64,000 nucleotides of DNA, taken from Chinchilla lanigera (Eukaryota > Chordata > Mammalia > Rodentia > Chinchillidae). Every line of letters begins with the position of its first letter. Within the stretch, counting starts at the first letter, position 1. The notes under the pieces are model-generated. The model was not told the origin of the DNA. It did no database searches and saw nothing but the letters and a program-made list of their open reading frames with translations. Of this stretch, positions 47,501 through 59,457 are shown in pieces. The stretch spans positions 4,541,580 through 4,605,579 of the forward strand of contig NW_004955416.1 of NCBI RefSeq assembly GCF_000276665.1. The letters are read 5' to 3'. A program made the position numbers and the translations under genes.

Positions 47501-48600
47501 TGCAGTCATTAGAATTCACTAAAATGTTTACGCTGTATGTGAAACATGAACTTTCTCAAATACTGTCATAACCAAATTCAAAATAGATGCCATTCTTTTT
47601 TTATTTCATGAAAAAATAAAGCAAAATTTCAAGCAAATTAATAAGAGAGCAACAATAATTAATACACTGTATCATTATTTTCAAAATAGTTACTCAGAGT
47701 ACAAGACATAAACCAAAAGATTATTACAAAGTAGAAACAAACAGACAATAACATAAAATGTTCTTTTCAACAATTGAAGATAAACTAATCATTTATACAA
47801 AGCAAATTAGCACATACATTAAAACATTTTTGAAGCAGTGAAATATGTAATTTAGAAATGTATTTGAACTCCTGACTTTCTATTTGTTTCTCTTTAATTT
47901 TGCTCTTTATTTGTATATTTATATATATTTTGCGCTATTCTTCTTTAGGATTTCATCTATACAGTTTCTTACAAATGAAGCTTCCACAGGCTTTCAAGTT
48001 AAAATAATAGCTATAACTATATACAGTATGTAGGTAAATATATATTCATGCCAGTAAATCATCTCTCTTTATCTATCTATCTATCTATCTATCTATATTC
48101 AGTTATGAATGGATATCCAGTACATCCATCTAGTCACACTAATAGCTTAAAAACAGAGACAATGAGAACAAGGAAAAAATTATAGGACATCTTAGCATCT
48201 TGAAAGCTCTAGACAGCATCTGGAGGGATGGTACAATTAGAGGAACAAACTGCATTAGTAATTATCCCCAGCCCTATTTTTTAATATGGTGAATGATAAG
48301 CATGGACCCAATGGGGACTCAGACTTAACAATAGGAGATGTAATTTTAGCATTCCTTTAGATGTTAAAGGTAGAAGAGCACAATCACTTCTGTTAATTGA
48401 CCTTCTATTAGGTGTAGAGTTTTTTATACTTTGATCATATTTCTAAAATCCCTACAAAGCTGTACTTTTTCAGAAACTGAGGTAAGAAACTGAGAATAAG
48501 ACTGTTACATTTCTGACAAGTGGCCGAGGCAGGAGTGGGATCTGGATTTATCACTGAGAAAGTCTTTCAATAGTACCATATTTCTATGTAGCTTCTATTC
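47501..48600. other. AT-rich unique DNA with a short tetranucleotide tract
   Basis: No gene. A (TCTA)n microsatellite occupies about 48069-48097. Confidence 0.5.
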
Positions 48601-48979
48601 CTATGGTTAAGCTTCTCAGACTAGCTCCTCATCTTCCAGTCCCCTTATGTCTTGTGCTTCCTGAATCTGGGTGTTTATGTCTTTTATCAGCTCTGGAAAA
48701 ATATTTAACCTTCATTTCTTTAAATACTCCTTCTCCCACAATCGTCTTTTTCTCCTAGCATTTTTAGACATCTCATTCTAGCTTCCACGTGCCCATGTCT
48801 CTTCATTTTTCTCTCTCTGAAGTCCTCTGTGTGGCATTTGGGGTCATTTTGTCTGATCTTTCTTGTAATTCACCATGCTTCTCTTCAACTTTGTTGATAC
48901 TATTGTTTACTTATATGCTGTTTAAACCTTGATTTTAGTTCCAAGGACTATATTTTAATTTTTATTTAGATATACTACT
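48601..48979 (-). repeat. Pyrimidine-rich old LINE-like segment
   Basis: Wording such as CAGCTCTGGAAAAATATTTA, then CCTTCATTTCTTTAAATACT, then CCTTCTCCCACAATCGTC resembles old mammalian LINE text read in reverse. The family is uncertain. Confidence 0.35.
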
Positions 48980-49345
48980 TTTATAGTAGCTTTATTCATA
49001 ATTGCCCAGACCTGGAAACAACTAAAATGTTCTTCAGCAGGTGCACAGATAAACATTGGTACACACCGATAGTGAGAATTATTCAGCTTCAAAAAGAAAT
49101 GAACTATCAAGCCTGAAAATATGTAGAAGGGATTGAATGCATATTACTGAGTGAAAGAAGCCAACATGAACAGACTATACACTTTATGAATCCTATTACG
49201 TGAAATTTTGGAAAAGGCTAAAGTACAGAGATAATAAAAAAGGAATAATGATGAGGGGCTTGGGGGTGTAAGGAATGAACAGTTAGAGCACAGATGATTT
49301 GTAGGCAGTGAAACTTTCCTGTATGGCACTGAAGTGGTAGGTATG
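48980..49345 (+). mobile_element. L1 LINE fragment (old, L1M-like), plus strand
   Basis: Reads TTTATTCATAATTGCCCAGA, then CCTGGAAACAACTAAAATG, then TGAGTGAAAGAAGCCAACAT. This is the sense order of the ORF2 3' end in old L1s. All frames are broken. Confidence 0.75.
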
Positions 49346-50492
49346 TATCAATCTATATTTGTCCAGTTCCACAGACGGTACCATACCACCAGTGAACCTT
49401 AAGATGAACTATGATCTCTTAGTGGCCATGATGCAACAGTGGAAAGGTTTTCAGCTTTAACAAGCGTGCCTCCCTGCTGGAGAATGTTGAAGGTGGGACA
49501 AACTGTGCATGTAGTAGGGACAAGCACAACATGGGAAAGTTTCTGCCCCTTCTGCACAATTTTGTTGTGAACCCAAAATAGCTCCTGAATAAAGTCAGTT
49601 AAAAATCCTAAAACCCTTATCAGGCTAGTTCTGAGGCTTACAATTCTCACAGGGCACTATTTTGTCACCTAAGACAAGGCTAGGGACACTAGTAACTGTC
49701 ATTTCCTGTGATGGTATAAGTGAAGTTTTCCTTCTAGTCTATCTTTTCAGTAAGGATATAGCCTTTTTATAGCACCACTACTTGTAGGATCATAGCTCTT
49801 ATGTTGTGTGAACCAAGGTATCATCCAATGTTTCTCTGTGAATGCTAAAATCTGAACCTCATGCTCACTCGCTTCTCCTCCCCCTCTGTTTGAGCATTTT
49901 CTCTCCTCCTCTGACTCCTTTTCTTTCTCAGTCTGCTCCATAGTTTTTGTTTTAGTTTCCCCCCAAAGTTTACAACATCCAATATTCATCATGACTACAT
50001 GAGTGTGTGTTCACTTCAGTCTCTCAAAAAGTATCCCCCCATTTCTAGTTAGGGTGAACTCTACCCAGCTCCATGCTTCAATCCCTTTAATCTGTCCTTC
50101 ATGTCAGAACCTCATATTTATTAAACTAAAATATGGCAGCATTTTTTCAAAAATTCTTTGATGGTTTCTCCTTTTTGCCCACACATACATTGTAGACATA
50201 TAAATAAATACTCCTTTTGCAACCTATTAACCCCTGAGGCGCAGTCTCCTGCATAGATCACCCAGGTTCACCAAGCTTTCCTGTACCTAGCTCTAGTTTT
50301 ACCACCATTTTCAATTCCTCACTGGTCTGGCTCATTCATTCTCTTTGCTTTGGTATCTACAATCCTTTCTACCCAGTGATTAGGACAACAAGTATTCCTC
50401 CTGTCACTATAAAACCATTACAAATTTTTAATTGTTATATTTACTATGTTTGTATCTTTTATTTCTTCATATCATAAGAAAAAGATGGATTC
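49346..50492. other. Unique DNA, no gene seen
   Basis: No gene or assigned repeat. Minus frames of about 80 codons at 49399-49650 and 49747-49992 have no domain. Confidence 0.45.
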
Positions 50493-50504
50493 AGAAATGT
50501 AAAA

Positions 50505-51309
50505 GAGATATTTATTGACCATCCTTATGTCTTCATCTGAGAAGTGTACATTCATTTCAGATGCTCATTTATTGATTGGATATTTAAATTCTAGGGGTCC
50601 AATTCCTTTTAATTCTTTATATATAAGTATATTCTAGAGAGTAGTCCTTTTTCTGAAGAATAGCCCGCAAAAATGTTTTTCCCGCTTTTTTGGTTGTTCC
50701 TTCCCTCTGTTAGTGTTTTCCATTGCTGTGCAGAAGCTTTTTAATTTGGTGTGATTTCCTTTGTTGATTCTTGGTATTTTTTCTAGTTCAACTGAAGTTT
50801 TGTTCAGAAAGTCTTTGCCTGTATCTATGCCTTCAACTGTTTTATCCATTTTGTTTTTCAGTAGATTAAGTATTTCTGTTCTAATGTATAGATTTTTTGA
50901 TCCATTTTGATTTTAGTTTAGTGTAATGTGAGTGATATGGGTCTAGTTTCAACCTTTGGAATATGGAGTCAGTTTTCCTAGCACCATTTGTTAAAGAGGC
51001 TATCTTTCCTCCAGCAGAGAGATTTAGCCCCATTGACAAAGATAACATATGTGAATGTGCCTGGAATTGTTTCTGTATCTTCTATTTTGTTCCACTGATC
51101 CACAAATCTGCTTTTTAGTGACATTACCATGCTGGTTTTTTTATTGTCATTTTATACTATAACTTGAAGTGCAGTTTGTGATGCCCCCTGCCTTAACTTG
51201 TGGCCCAGAATTGCTTTTGCTATTCTAGGTCTCTTCCAGTTTCATATGAATTTTAGAGTTGGTTTTTCCAGTTCTATAAACCATGTTATTGGTATATTTA
51301 AGAAACGTA
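50505..51309 (-). mobile_element. L1 LINE, 5' inverted segment
   Basis: The reverse strand is L1 ORF2 sequence. Its 3'-most part lies at the outer edge (50505, near GAGATATTTATTGACC) and its 5'-most part at the inner edge (about 51299). Landmarks on the plus strand include GCTGTGCAGAAGCTTTTTAA (about 50729) and GAATATGGAGTCAGTTTTCC (about 50959), both reverse ORF2 text. It ends in ORF2 almost exactly where the plus-strand part (51465 onward) begins, which is the layout left by twin priming. Confidence 0.85.
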
Positions 51310-51464
51310 GGCCAGCTGTGCTGGCACACACCTGTAATTCCAGCACTTGGGAGGCTGAGGCAGGAGGATCATTGTAAGTTTAAGGCCAGCCTGGGCTACA
51401 AAGTGAGCTCAAAACGAGCCTGAACTGCATAGTGAGACCCTGTCTCAAAAAGATAAAAAAGAAA
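51310..51464 (+). mobile_element. B1 SINE inserted at the L1 junction
   Basis: This is a 7SL-derived monomer: GGCCAGCTGTGCTGGCACAC, then CCAGCACTTGGGAGGCTGAG, an internal duplicated stretch (AAAGTGAGCTCAAAACGAGC), then GTGAGACCCTGTCTC and an A-rich tail. Target duplication: AAGAAACGTA (51300-51309) and AAGAAATGTA (51465-51474), one mismatch. It therefore entered the L1 after the L1 had inserted, within a few bases of the inversion junction. Confidence 0.92.
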
Positions 51465-52335
51465 AAGAAATGTAAATTAAAACAATGTTGAGATTCCATC
51501 TCACTCCAGAAGGAATTGCTACCATCAAGAAATTGCTCAATAGAAAATGCAGGTAAGGCAGTTGGAAGAAAGAAACCCTTTCCCATCGTTGGTGGGGCTG
51601 TAAACTGATACAATCACGATGGAAAACAGTATAGAGATTGTTAAAAAGAACTAAAAGTAGGAATTCCGTTTGACCCAGCTAGTTCCTTTCTAGGTGTCTT
51701 TCCAGAAGAGTTGAAGACATTATACCACAGTGATGTATGTATACACATGTACAGGAGTGTAATTAGTACCAGCTATATCTTGGAAACAGCCTCTATGTCC
51801 ATCATCAGATGAATGGATGAAAAAGATGTGGTACATGTACACAGTGAAGTGATACTCTGCCATAAAGAAATACTTTTGTGTCTTCTGCAGGAAAATGGAT
51901 ACACCTTGAGACTATGTTAATGTTAAGTGAAGTAACTCAGATACACGAGCTTAAATATCACATAATTTCTCTTATATGAAAAACAATATAAATAAAATAT
52001 GAAATAAAAGATAATAGAAAATACAGAAAGAGAAAAGGTATTGTAATCTGGCCTGGACAATGTATATTAAATTGCACCTTGACTTAGTGCCGTTGTCTTA
52101 CATGTTTTATATGTTCTTTGGTCTGTTATTCTGCTTTTCAATCTGTATATATGATAATTAACTTCATGTGGTTTTATAAGATACATAAATGAATCTGAGT
52201 CTGGAAAAATAAAAATGGGTAAAAGAACAGGAAAAAAAAGGGAATTGAAATATGTTATGTAAGTGTACCAATGCCTTGCAGTGAATGAGATCATTATGTA
52301 CTGCAAACATGTACTAATAAAGGTAAATAAAGAAA
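51465..52335 (+). mobile_element. L1 LINE, 3' sense segment
   Basis: Sense ORF2 tail: AAATGTAAATTAAAACAATG, then GAGATTCCATCTCACTCC, then TCCGTTTGACCCAGCTAG, then GTCCATCATCAGATGAATGG, followed by a 3' UTR and an A-rich end near 52335. Frames are broken. Possible target duplications for the whole L1 are AGAAATGTAAAA (50493-50504) and AGAAATTTAAAA (52336-52347), with one mismatch. Confidence 0.85.
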
Positions 52336-52347
52336 AGAAATTTAAAA

Positions 52348-52729
52348 TGTAAATGTGTAGTAAATTAGTATATATGAAATTGTACTTCATGACACATAGC
52401 TGTAGGGACTCCTTTGAGTCAACTATCAAACAAATTTGATAGTTGGTATTATGCATAGCTCTGACCTATTCATTGCAACTGTCTATCCTTTTTCCTATAG
52501 TACTTCCTTCTCTATCTAGTTCGTATGTTAACTTGGAAGTAAGGCCTGAGATGAAAGGAGTGCAGTACAACTGACGTGAGTTCTTCAATAATCATGGATG
52601 TGCTAGTGGATCCTAGAATCTTTAGCATCGCTCCACAACAAGCACATGCATTTGGAAACATTCTATGTTAAAATACTAAACACTACTCAACTTACTCTGC
52701 TGACAACAGTCCCACTTTCAGGAAGAATT
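52348..52729. other. Unique DNA, no gene seen
   Basis: A 129-codon minus frame ends here (52067-52456) but half of it lies on L1 3' UTR, so it is not a gene. Nothing else is recognised. Confidence 0.45.
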
Positions 52730-52920
52730 ATGACTCTCTTCAATATAAGCACCTCACTTTCGTATCCAGGTTTTCATAATTCCTAATTTACTCATCAGAA
52801 AAATGGGAATGATGTAAACACCTATCTTTAGTTATTTGGTGCCTCAGTGAATTGATACTACAGTGTTTAGAAAAATGATTAGTATTTAATAAAAACTCAA
52901 GAAATATTAATTTATTATTG
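52730..52920 (+). repeat. MIR SINE fragment
   Basis: Reads CTAATTTACTCATCAGAAAA, then ATGGGAATGATGTAAACACC, then GATTAGTATTTAATAAAAAC. This is MIR order. Confidence 0.6.
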
Positions 52921-54074
52921 TTACTCTCCCATCTTATTTTTCCCCACCTAATCAGATAATTTTTTAAAAAAAGAAAACAACAGACATTTTAAGTAAGAGA
53001 ATGTAGTACTCTTGGGTTTTTCTTATCTCTGGTGGTCAACTTTGGGAATAAAGTTTGCCTTTAGTCATTTATTCTTGACTGCTTTGAAGACATTGTCTTA
53101 TCCCTTTAAGATTTTTTGACAGGTATGAACCGAAAATCTTATTCTTTACTAAAGTCACTTAATTATCAGCTATTTAATTATGGCAGGAAGATTTCAGAAC
53201 ATAGAAATCTCTTAGAGAACAAGAAAGTGTTTACAAGCATTGTGCATAGCTACCACATTCCAATTTGTTTTCTACCCACATTTCCGGGAAAACTTGGTCT
53301 TGCATGTTATTTCCTATACCTTTTTATTTCTTATATCATGATTAAAGATCTAAGAACAGCTGCATGGGATTGTGTCCTCTCTCTCTTTTCTACCTGTTTA
53401 TGTATGTCTTTCCTTAATATCTTGGGAATGTATGAGTTACCAAGTGTAGAATTTGCTTATATTATGAGGTTTTCTCCACATGTATCAAATAATAAATGGC
53501 TATTGGGTAAAGCATGGTTCTCACTGTAGGACTGATGCAGTCACCCTGTGAAAACATGACTCTACCACAGAGCTTATGAATATTACTCATTAAATATATG
53601 GTTGCCCCTGTGGGCAACATGTATCTTGAAACTCTAAGACCCCTTGGAGAGAAACAATGATCTATGAGATGAAAGCTCTAACTTGCTTTTTTTTATCCAA
53701 GGATTTTGCTTACAAGTTCTACACTCCTTGTTTGCTCATGACAATAACACCTGGAGCAAAGTCAAGGCCTTTATCCCATGAAGCAGTCTGGTACTCTGCT
53801 TGAAAAGAAATCTTGTGCATCCTTGAAATAGCATCTTGTTTCTTACATTGTAGTAGGAACCAAGGGATGAAACTAGCAAGTTATAGAAAGAATTTGGGGC
53901 ATCAAATCCAGGTAAGGATGTAGCCCCAATACTAAGTTATCCTTAAATGAACTTTTAATAAATTTTAAAAAATGATGAAGTGATATTCTACAGCTGAATC
54001 AGCACAACAATTTCAGTTGGATCTATCAGAAGTAAAGTTTTGTATTTCTGCCACACTGTTTTCTCTTCAAAAAT
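52921..54074. other. Unique AT-rich DNA, no gene seen
   Basis: A 137-codon plus frame (53116-53529) has no known domain and AT-driven composition. I do not call it a gene. Confidence 0.4.
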
Positions 54075-55250
54075 CAAAATCTAGGGACTTCATATTCAAT
54101 TTTGACTCTTCATTAAAATTTTTTTGGAAATAATTTTAAATTTACAAAGCAGTTAGTAAAAGGAATATAAAGAGTTCTTATATCCAGCTTCCCATAATCA
54201 TCCCAACATCATCCAACTTCCCATAATCATATTACATAATATTAGTACCAGCATCAAAATTAGGAAGTTCACATCAGTAAAATATTATTAATTAAACTAG
54301 AGACATTTTAGATTTTATTAATTGTGCCACTAATGTCCTTTTTCCAAATGAGCACCAAATCCAAGATTTCATAGCGGGTTTATTGTTACACCTCCTGAGT
54401 CTTTCTCCAGTGTGATTGGTCCCTCAGTCTTTTGTCATCTTCTATGACTTTGACATGATTGAAGAGAACTAGTAAGTTATCTTGCAGCAGACCTCACATC
54501 TTGGTTTGCTTGTTATTTCATAGTGAGACTGAGGTTCTATGTTTTCCAAAGAACCACCTGAAATTACACCCTTATCAATGATCCTTTCAGTGATATTTGA
54601 TATCCATGTATCTTGTTACTGATGATGCCAACCTCAATATTTTGGTTAGGCTGGGTTTGTGTATTATAAAGTTAGCATCTTTCAGCTGTAACTGTTAACT
54701 GTTTTGGTAGAGAAACTTTGAGGGTATGCAAATGTCCTTTTCCTCCAAAGATTTATTGTATAATGATGTTAACATCCATGCATAGGTCTTACCTATGATA
54801 GTTATTACTGCAGTGCTTTCCTAATAGGAATTTTGTATTTCTCTTGTTCTGGTCACATGTATTAATTAAAATTCTTCTGGGGGGCAGAGTTATGCTTTAT
54901 CTGTATTATTTACTTACATAATAACTTGAGTATATCAGTATAGACTTTCAGATACATATTTTTTATAGTTTTTTAATCCAGTGTTATTATTTTTTTGCTC
55001 AATTGTTTCAACTTTGGCCATCAGGAGCTCCTTCCCATTGGCTGCGGTTCTCCCTTCACACAGCTGCATCCATTTTTGAGCATTTCATTATTTTCTATCA
55101 CCATTTCTCCTCCAGAGTAATTTTGTGCTTTTTCTGTTCATCTACTTCTTGATGAGACTAGATTCTCTTTATTGAAGAATGGTCTCAAGTGTGCTTTGGT
55201 GTCAAGTGTGCTTGGTAGCAATTCTTTCTAAGGTCTCTCAAGGGATGTAA
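54075..55250 (+). repeat. Old L1M-like LINE relic
   Basis: Wording such as GGAAATAATTTTAAATTTAC, then CCACTAATGTCCTTTTTCC, then GATGATGCCAACCTCAATAT follows a widely dispersed old mammalian LINE-type sequence. A related piece is at 37060-37265. Inside it, ATCCAGCTTCCCATAATCAT (54182-54201) is duplicated at 54211-54230 with one mismatch. No coding frame survives. Orientation relative to the LINE sense strand is uncertain. Confidence 0.5.
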
Positions 55251-55256
55251 GTAGAA

Positions 55257-55259
<3 letters not shown>

Positions 55260-55294
<35 letters not shown>
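55260..55294. repeat. (GT)n microsatellite
   Basis: A GT tract of about 35 bp. Confidence 0.95.
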
Positions 55295-55295
<1 letters not shown>

Positions 55296-57155
55296 ACGCA
55301 CAAGTCAATGCATGTCCAACATCTCTATTTTTATATCTATGTATATATGTAATATAAAAACCCTGATCATATAGATAGCTGTAATTTAAATTCAACATCA
55401 CAGGGCTTATTCTTCCTTTTCCCTTTTCTTATTTGCAACTTTTCTACGCATGCAAAACCTAGCTTTCTTCAAAGCATTTATTATTTGTTTATTTTTTAGT
55501 ACATGAGTAAGGTGCTTTTAGAATTGCTTATCACTATCCTTATGGAAAATATTCACTAACTCAAATGCATTTGTCCAGTTATTTTGATTTTAGCCTGAGA
55601 ATATGCAGATGTGATGCTGTTTTCCTTGGTCACATAGGTTAGTTCTTACCTTATCTTCCTTGCCCCTTCAGTGTGGTTGTATTTTAATTTGAATTACAAT
55701 TGTACAGTTAGGTTTATTTCTATAGTTCATATTTCCTGTCAGGTTAGTCCCACATTCTGACTACTTTTAATTATTTATCTTTTTTGAATGTAAAATAATA
55801 CTATGTTCTGAAAGCCAGAAATGTACAGAATAGTTCACCCAAAAAGCGTGACTCAGTCTCCTGGTTCCTCACTCTCATCTCTCATTTTTTCTAGCACTTT
55901 TCCTTCCACTCCCTGTAGAAAATCAATCTCTTTAGCTACTGCTTCATCCTTCCTGTATTTCATCTGTGAAAATGTGAAATCTTCTGTATATTTTCTTATA
56001 TGCCTTCTATTCTTACCAGTCTTCACACTCTTGATTTATTTGTGATATAGATTCTTTTTTCCATGAAGATTTTGTGTATTTTCTTCTAGACTTATCATGA
56101 GAACTTCAAGAAGCCAGTGACTGTCAGTCTGCTGGATTACTTCAGATTGGACTGTTATTAGTTGTGTACTTACTAAACTATTGTTATTTATTTATTTATT
56201 TATTTAACAACAGCTCAGTGTCCACTGTCTGCATTAGACATCATTTTGAAGGCCATTTATTGCTCCAGAGGCAGGTAACAAAAAGACTTTTTTCACTGAA
56301 AACAATTGAAAAATTAGAGCTACCAGGTTCCATCCAGTTTTGGAATTCATCTGCTTGGAAAGATGTAGTAGACCTGTGTTTTCTGACCCTCACCGATCTA
56401 GTGTGATCCATAACATCATGGCATTTGGCCTTTCTATTTTTACATGACTGTGGGAACAGATTCCCCACCAAAAAATGCAGGAGGCATGTCATCATATGCC
56501 ATTTCATTCTTCTTTTAATGATCTGTTTCTTTGCTGCTGGAACAAGTCTGTACAGATTACAAGTGTTTCTCAGGAGAACAAAAATAAAAGTATAGGAGAG
56601 CTAAAACTTGAGCAAGTTCACAAAGAATCATAAGGGGGTGGATGAGTTATTAGAATATAAATAGAAAGTATAGTATTAGCTCCAAACAAATGCTTTCAAG
56701 AAGCATTTGTGTGCACTGACAGCTTCAGATATTTGATGTAAATGAATTTTTCTCTAGAAACAATGGAATCTGTAGCTTGTGGTGGCAGTGTTTCTTTTCT
56801 AAACCTTGCTTTTTTATTCGTGAGGTGAACGCAGAGCTAACTTAGGTATATATTTGCATCAGAAAGACTCCCCAGCAGCATCTGTACTAGTCAGTGATCA
56901 TTCTTCATTATTTTAGGTATGTATTTGTTTGCAAATTTCCTTTTCAAGACCGTGGCTGCCTCTTTACAAAGCATAAAAACAGCGTTGCCTATAGACAGAC
57001 AGACACACTATAATGATGATAGTGATTGGCAATGCAGTTTTATTGACTATTAGAATATGAAGCCTATATCACACCGCCTGTACTTTGTGAATTTTATGCT
57101 TCTTGAAATCCCATAAATTTGTGAGAGCCTGCTCATCTTCATTAGTAGTACCTAC
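55295..57155. other. Unique and unassigned AT-rich DNA
   Basis: No gene. A (TTTA)n tract lies at about 56185-56206. Frames at 56164-56507 on both strands lack domains. The first 700 bp may continue the old LINE relic. Confidence 0.4.
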
Positions 57156-57518
57156 CTGTCACAGTCAATTTTCTGCTGATGTAATGCAGTACCTGAGCTT
57201 GGGTAATTTATAATGTATAGACATTTATTTGACTCAGAGTTCTGGAGGCTGGGTAATCTAACAGCATGGCACAGGTATGGGAAGAGGACCTTTGTGCAGC
57301 ATCATAAATAGCAGAAGGCAGGAGGGCCAGAAAACATGAAGATAGAGGGAAAAGAGGGCTCAAACTCTCTTTTATAACAACCCACTGAGACAGCCAGCAT
57401 CCTCTTGATATCATGATATTAATCTCTCAGTGCAGGCAGACCCTTCATGACTTAATTACTTATTAGGCCACACCTCCAAACATTGCTGTGTCGGGGGTTA
57501 CATTCAAACTATAGTTGT
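57156..57518 (-). mobile_element. LTR, MaLR (MST/THE1-like), minus strand
   Basis: The plus strand reads GAGCTTGGGTAATTTATAAT, then TTTGACTCAGAGTTCTGGAG, then GGCCACACCTCCAAACATTG, ending TTCAAACTATAG. This is the reverse-strand order of MST/THE1-type LTRs. No internal region is seen. The target duplication is not clear. Confidence 0.75.
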
Positions 57519-57708
57519 AACTCCCTTTGCTTAGGTACTTCTGTCTGAAATGTGACATAATTCCTGGTACTCATTCTGTCCTACAAAACTCTTGTTTCAA
57601 TTCATCATCAAATCTTTTAGAATCTCTTTATAAATATGTACCTTAAATCTCCATGCTTTCTCATTCTAGTCCTAACTTTCTCTCTTGCCTGCCTTCCTGA
57701 ATTCTCTT
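57519..57708. other. Unique spacer
   Basis: Nothing is recognised between the LTR and the B1. It contains the left target duplication of the B1. Confidence 0.45.
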
Positions 57709-57874
57709 GCTGGGCGTGGTGGCACACACCTGCAATCCCAGACTTGGGGAGCTGAAGCAGGAGGATCATTATGAGTTCGAGACCACCCTGGGCTACAAAG
57801 TGAACTCAATGCCAGCCTGAACTGCATAGTGAAACCCTGTCTCAAAAAAAAAAAAAAAATCAGAAAAGACAAAA
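57709..57874 (+). mobile_element. B1 SINE with target duplication
   Basis: GCTGGGCGTGGTGGCACACA starts a 7SL-derived B1 with an internal duplication and a long A tail (57844-57859). Flanks TGAATTCTC at 57698-57706 and 57875-57883 are identical. It is close to a B1 consensus and so probably not very old. Confidence 0.93.
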
Positions 57875-57883
57875 TGAATTCTC

Positions 57884-58029
57884 ATGCCTCTGCTATGATT
57901 CTATCTCAAGAGGCAGAATGATTTTTGAAATTTAAATACCATCTTATTTCCCTAATTGAATAACTTTGTCCATTCCCCTTTCCCCATGATTTTCTATTGT
58001 ATTTATATAGACACCAGAACTCTTAACCT
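57884..58029. other. Unique spacer
   Basis: Short stretch with nothing recognised. Confidence 0.4.
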
Positions 58030-58413
58030 ACCCACCACTTACCCTTCTAGCTCTTCTTGCCCTAATCTTTCCCTGGGTCTCTGGGTGACAGGCACAGGGG
58101 CCTTCATTTCAGCTCCCAGACAATGCCAGTCTTTTCTGTAAATGTTCTGTAAATGTTCTTTCCTCTCTCTTTTTACTTTCTGTTTATCCTCCAGGGTACA
58201 ACCTCAAAGTCCCTTCTTAACTCCCAGGCCGACCTGCGTGTTGCTGTTAGTGTCTCTTCTAATACCCTGCATCTGACTTCCGAACAGCCATCACAGTCTC
58301 AAATGATCTATGTGGATGTTTAGATCTGTGACTTTTGTTCACGGTGTATTTCAGACCGGCGCTGTGCCCAGCATATGACAAACGCTTGATAAATATTTGT
58401 CGAATAAATTAAT
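58030..58413 (+). repeat. L2 LINE 3' end
   Basis: Late words are GGCGCTGTGCCCAGCATATG and AACGCTTGATAAATATTTGT followed by CGAATAAAT, the L2 3' terminus. Earlier, ACAACCTCAAAGTCCCTTCT fits L2. Confidence 0.7.
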
Positions 58414-58716
58414 ATTATGGTAATCGTATGCACCATCTCAGACCATTAACTGCACTCTTTAGGAAAATCATAACAACTGATGAATTATATACCATTTCCC
58501 CAAAGTGTTTCGCATGTGTCTTGGCTTCCAAATAACTGACTACTCCAGTAAGCCTTATCCCATCACCAGAAAACACTCCCTGCTGGAGCTGACTCATCCA
58601 CTTACCTCTTTCTGTGCGGTGCCCAATGAGCAGTGAGAGGTGGTACCCACCAGGTAAGGTGATGTGAAGGATGTCCTGAAATATGAACAGAGGGTCCTTT
58701 CCATTGGCTTTACATT
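58414..58716. other. Unique DNA
   Basis: Nothing is recognised up to the left target duplication of the next L1. Confidence 0.4.
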
Positions 58717-58732
58717 GGGGTCCACATTTTTT

Positions 58733-59441
58733 TTTCTTTTTTTTTCTCTTAAAAATAAAAGGAGGAAAACATTAACAGACAGACAACATTTTACAAAATA
58801 GCAAAAGAACAGTACAAACAAAGTGGTAGGAAATTAACAATGCTTGTGGTATTACATATTGATATCTTCAAAGTGGTTTCTCATGAAAACAGATAGAGAC
58901 ATGCAATATTGATCAACCAAAGACTCATTGACAGTTTCTTTCAGCAAAGAAATAGAAGACAGTAGAACAACAATGTTAACTATCGTGTATATACATACAT
59001 ACAAAATTTCTGCTTCTTTCCCTTCTCTTTTCCCACATCCCAGTTGCCCTTTACCCTTGAGTGCTTTCCTATCATTTCACAATGTCTATCATACCTCCTA
59101 GTTTAAATTAACTCTTTCAGGTTTTACACTAGTGAAACAATGCAGTACTTGCACATGCAGGTCTGATTTATTTCACTTATGAGTATGGTCTCTAGTTGTG
59201 ACCATTTACCTATAAAAGCCTTGAGTTTATCTTTCTTTATAGCTGAGTAATATTCCATTATATAAAAGTACCACAATTTTCTTATCCAATCTTTGGTGGA
59301 TGGACATTTGGGTTGCTTCCACATTTTAGCAATTGCAAATTGTGCTGCTATGAACATAGGTGCACATATTTCACTGTGATATGATGTTTTCAGATCTTCT
59401 GGGAAAATACCCAGGAGGGGGATAGCTGGGTTGAATGGGAT
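58733..59441 (-). mobile_element. L1 LINE, 5'-truncated, minus strand, 16-bp target duplication
   Basis: The insertion is bounded by identical GGGGTCCACATTTTTT at 58717-58732 and 59442-59457. The A tail reads as T runs at 58733-58755. The element then carries the 3' UTR and the C-terminal end of ORF2 (59124-59441) on the minus strand. It is about 0.7 kb long, so truncated inside ORF2. The perfect duplication and long ORF2 frame suggest a fairly young insertion. Confidence 0.95.
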
Positions 59442-59450
59442 GGGGTCCAC
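59124..59450 (-). pseudogene. L1 ORF2 protein C-terminal remnant
   Basis: A minus-strand frame of 108 codons matches the C-terminal part of L1 ORF2p, with NPAIPLLGI, MFIAAQFAIAK, QPKCPSTKDWIRKLW and MEYYSAIKKDK. These correspond to the tail beyond the reverse transcriptase domain. All N-terminal domains (endonuclease, RT) are missing through 5' truncation. The first few codons extend into the right target duplication, so the apparent start is a chance Met. It cannot make a working protein. Confidence 0.9.
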
Positions 59451-59457
59451 ATTTTTT

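Noticed and set aside
53116..53529. 137-codon plus-strand frame with hydrophobic stretches
   Set aside because: AT-driven composition explains the hydrophobic residues. No family is recognised and no splice or promoter context is seen.
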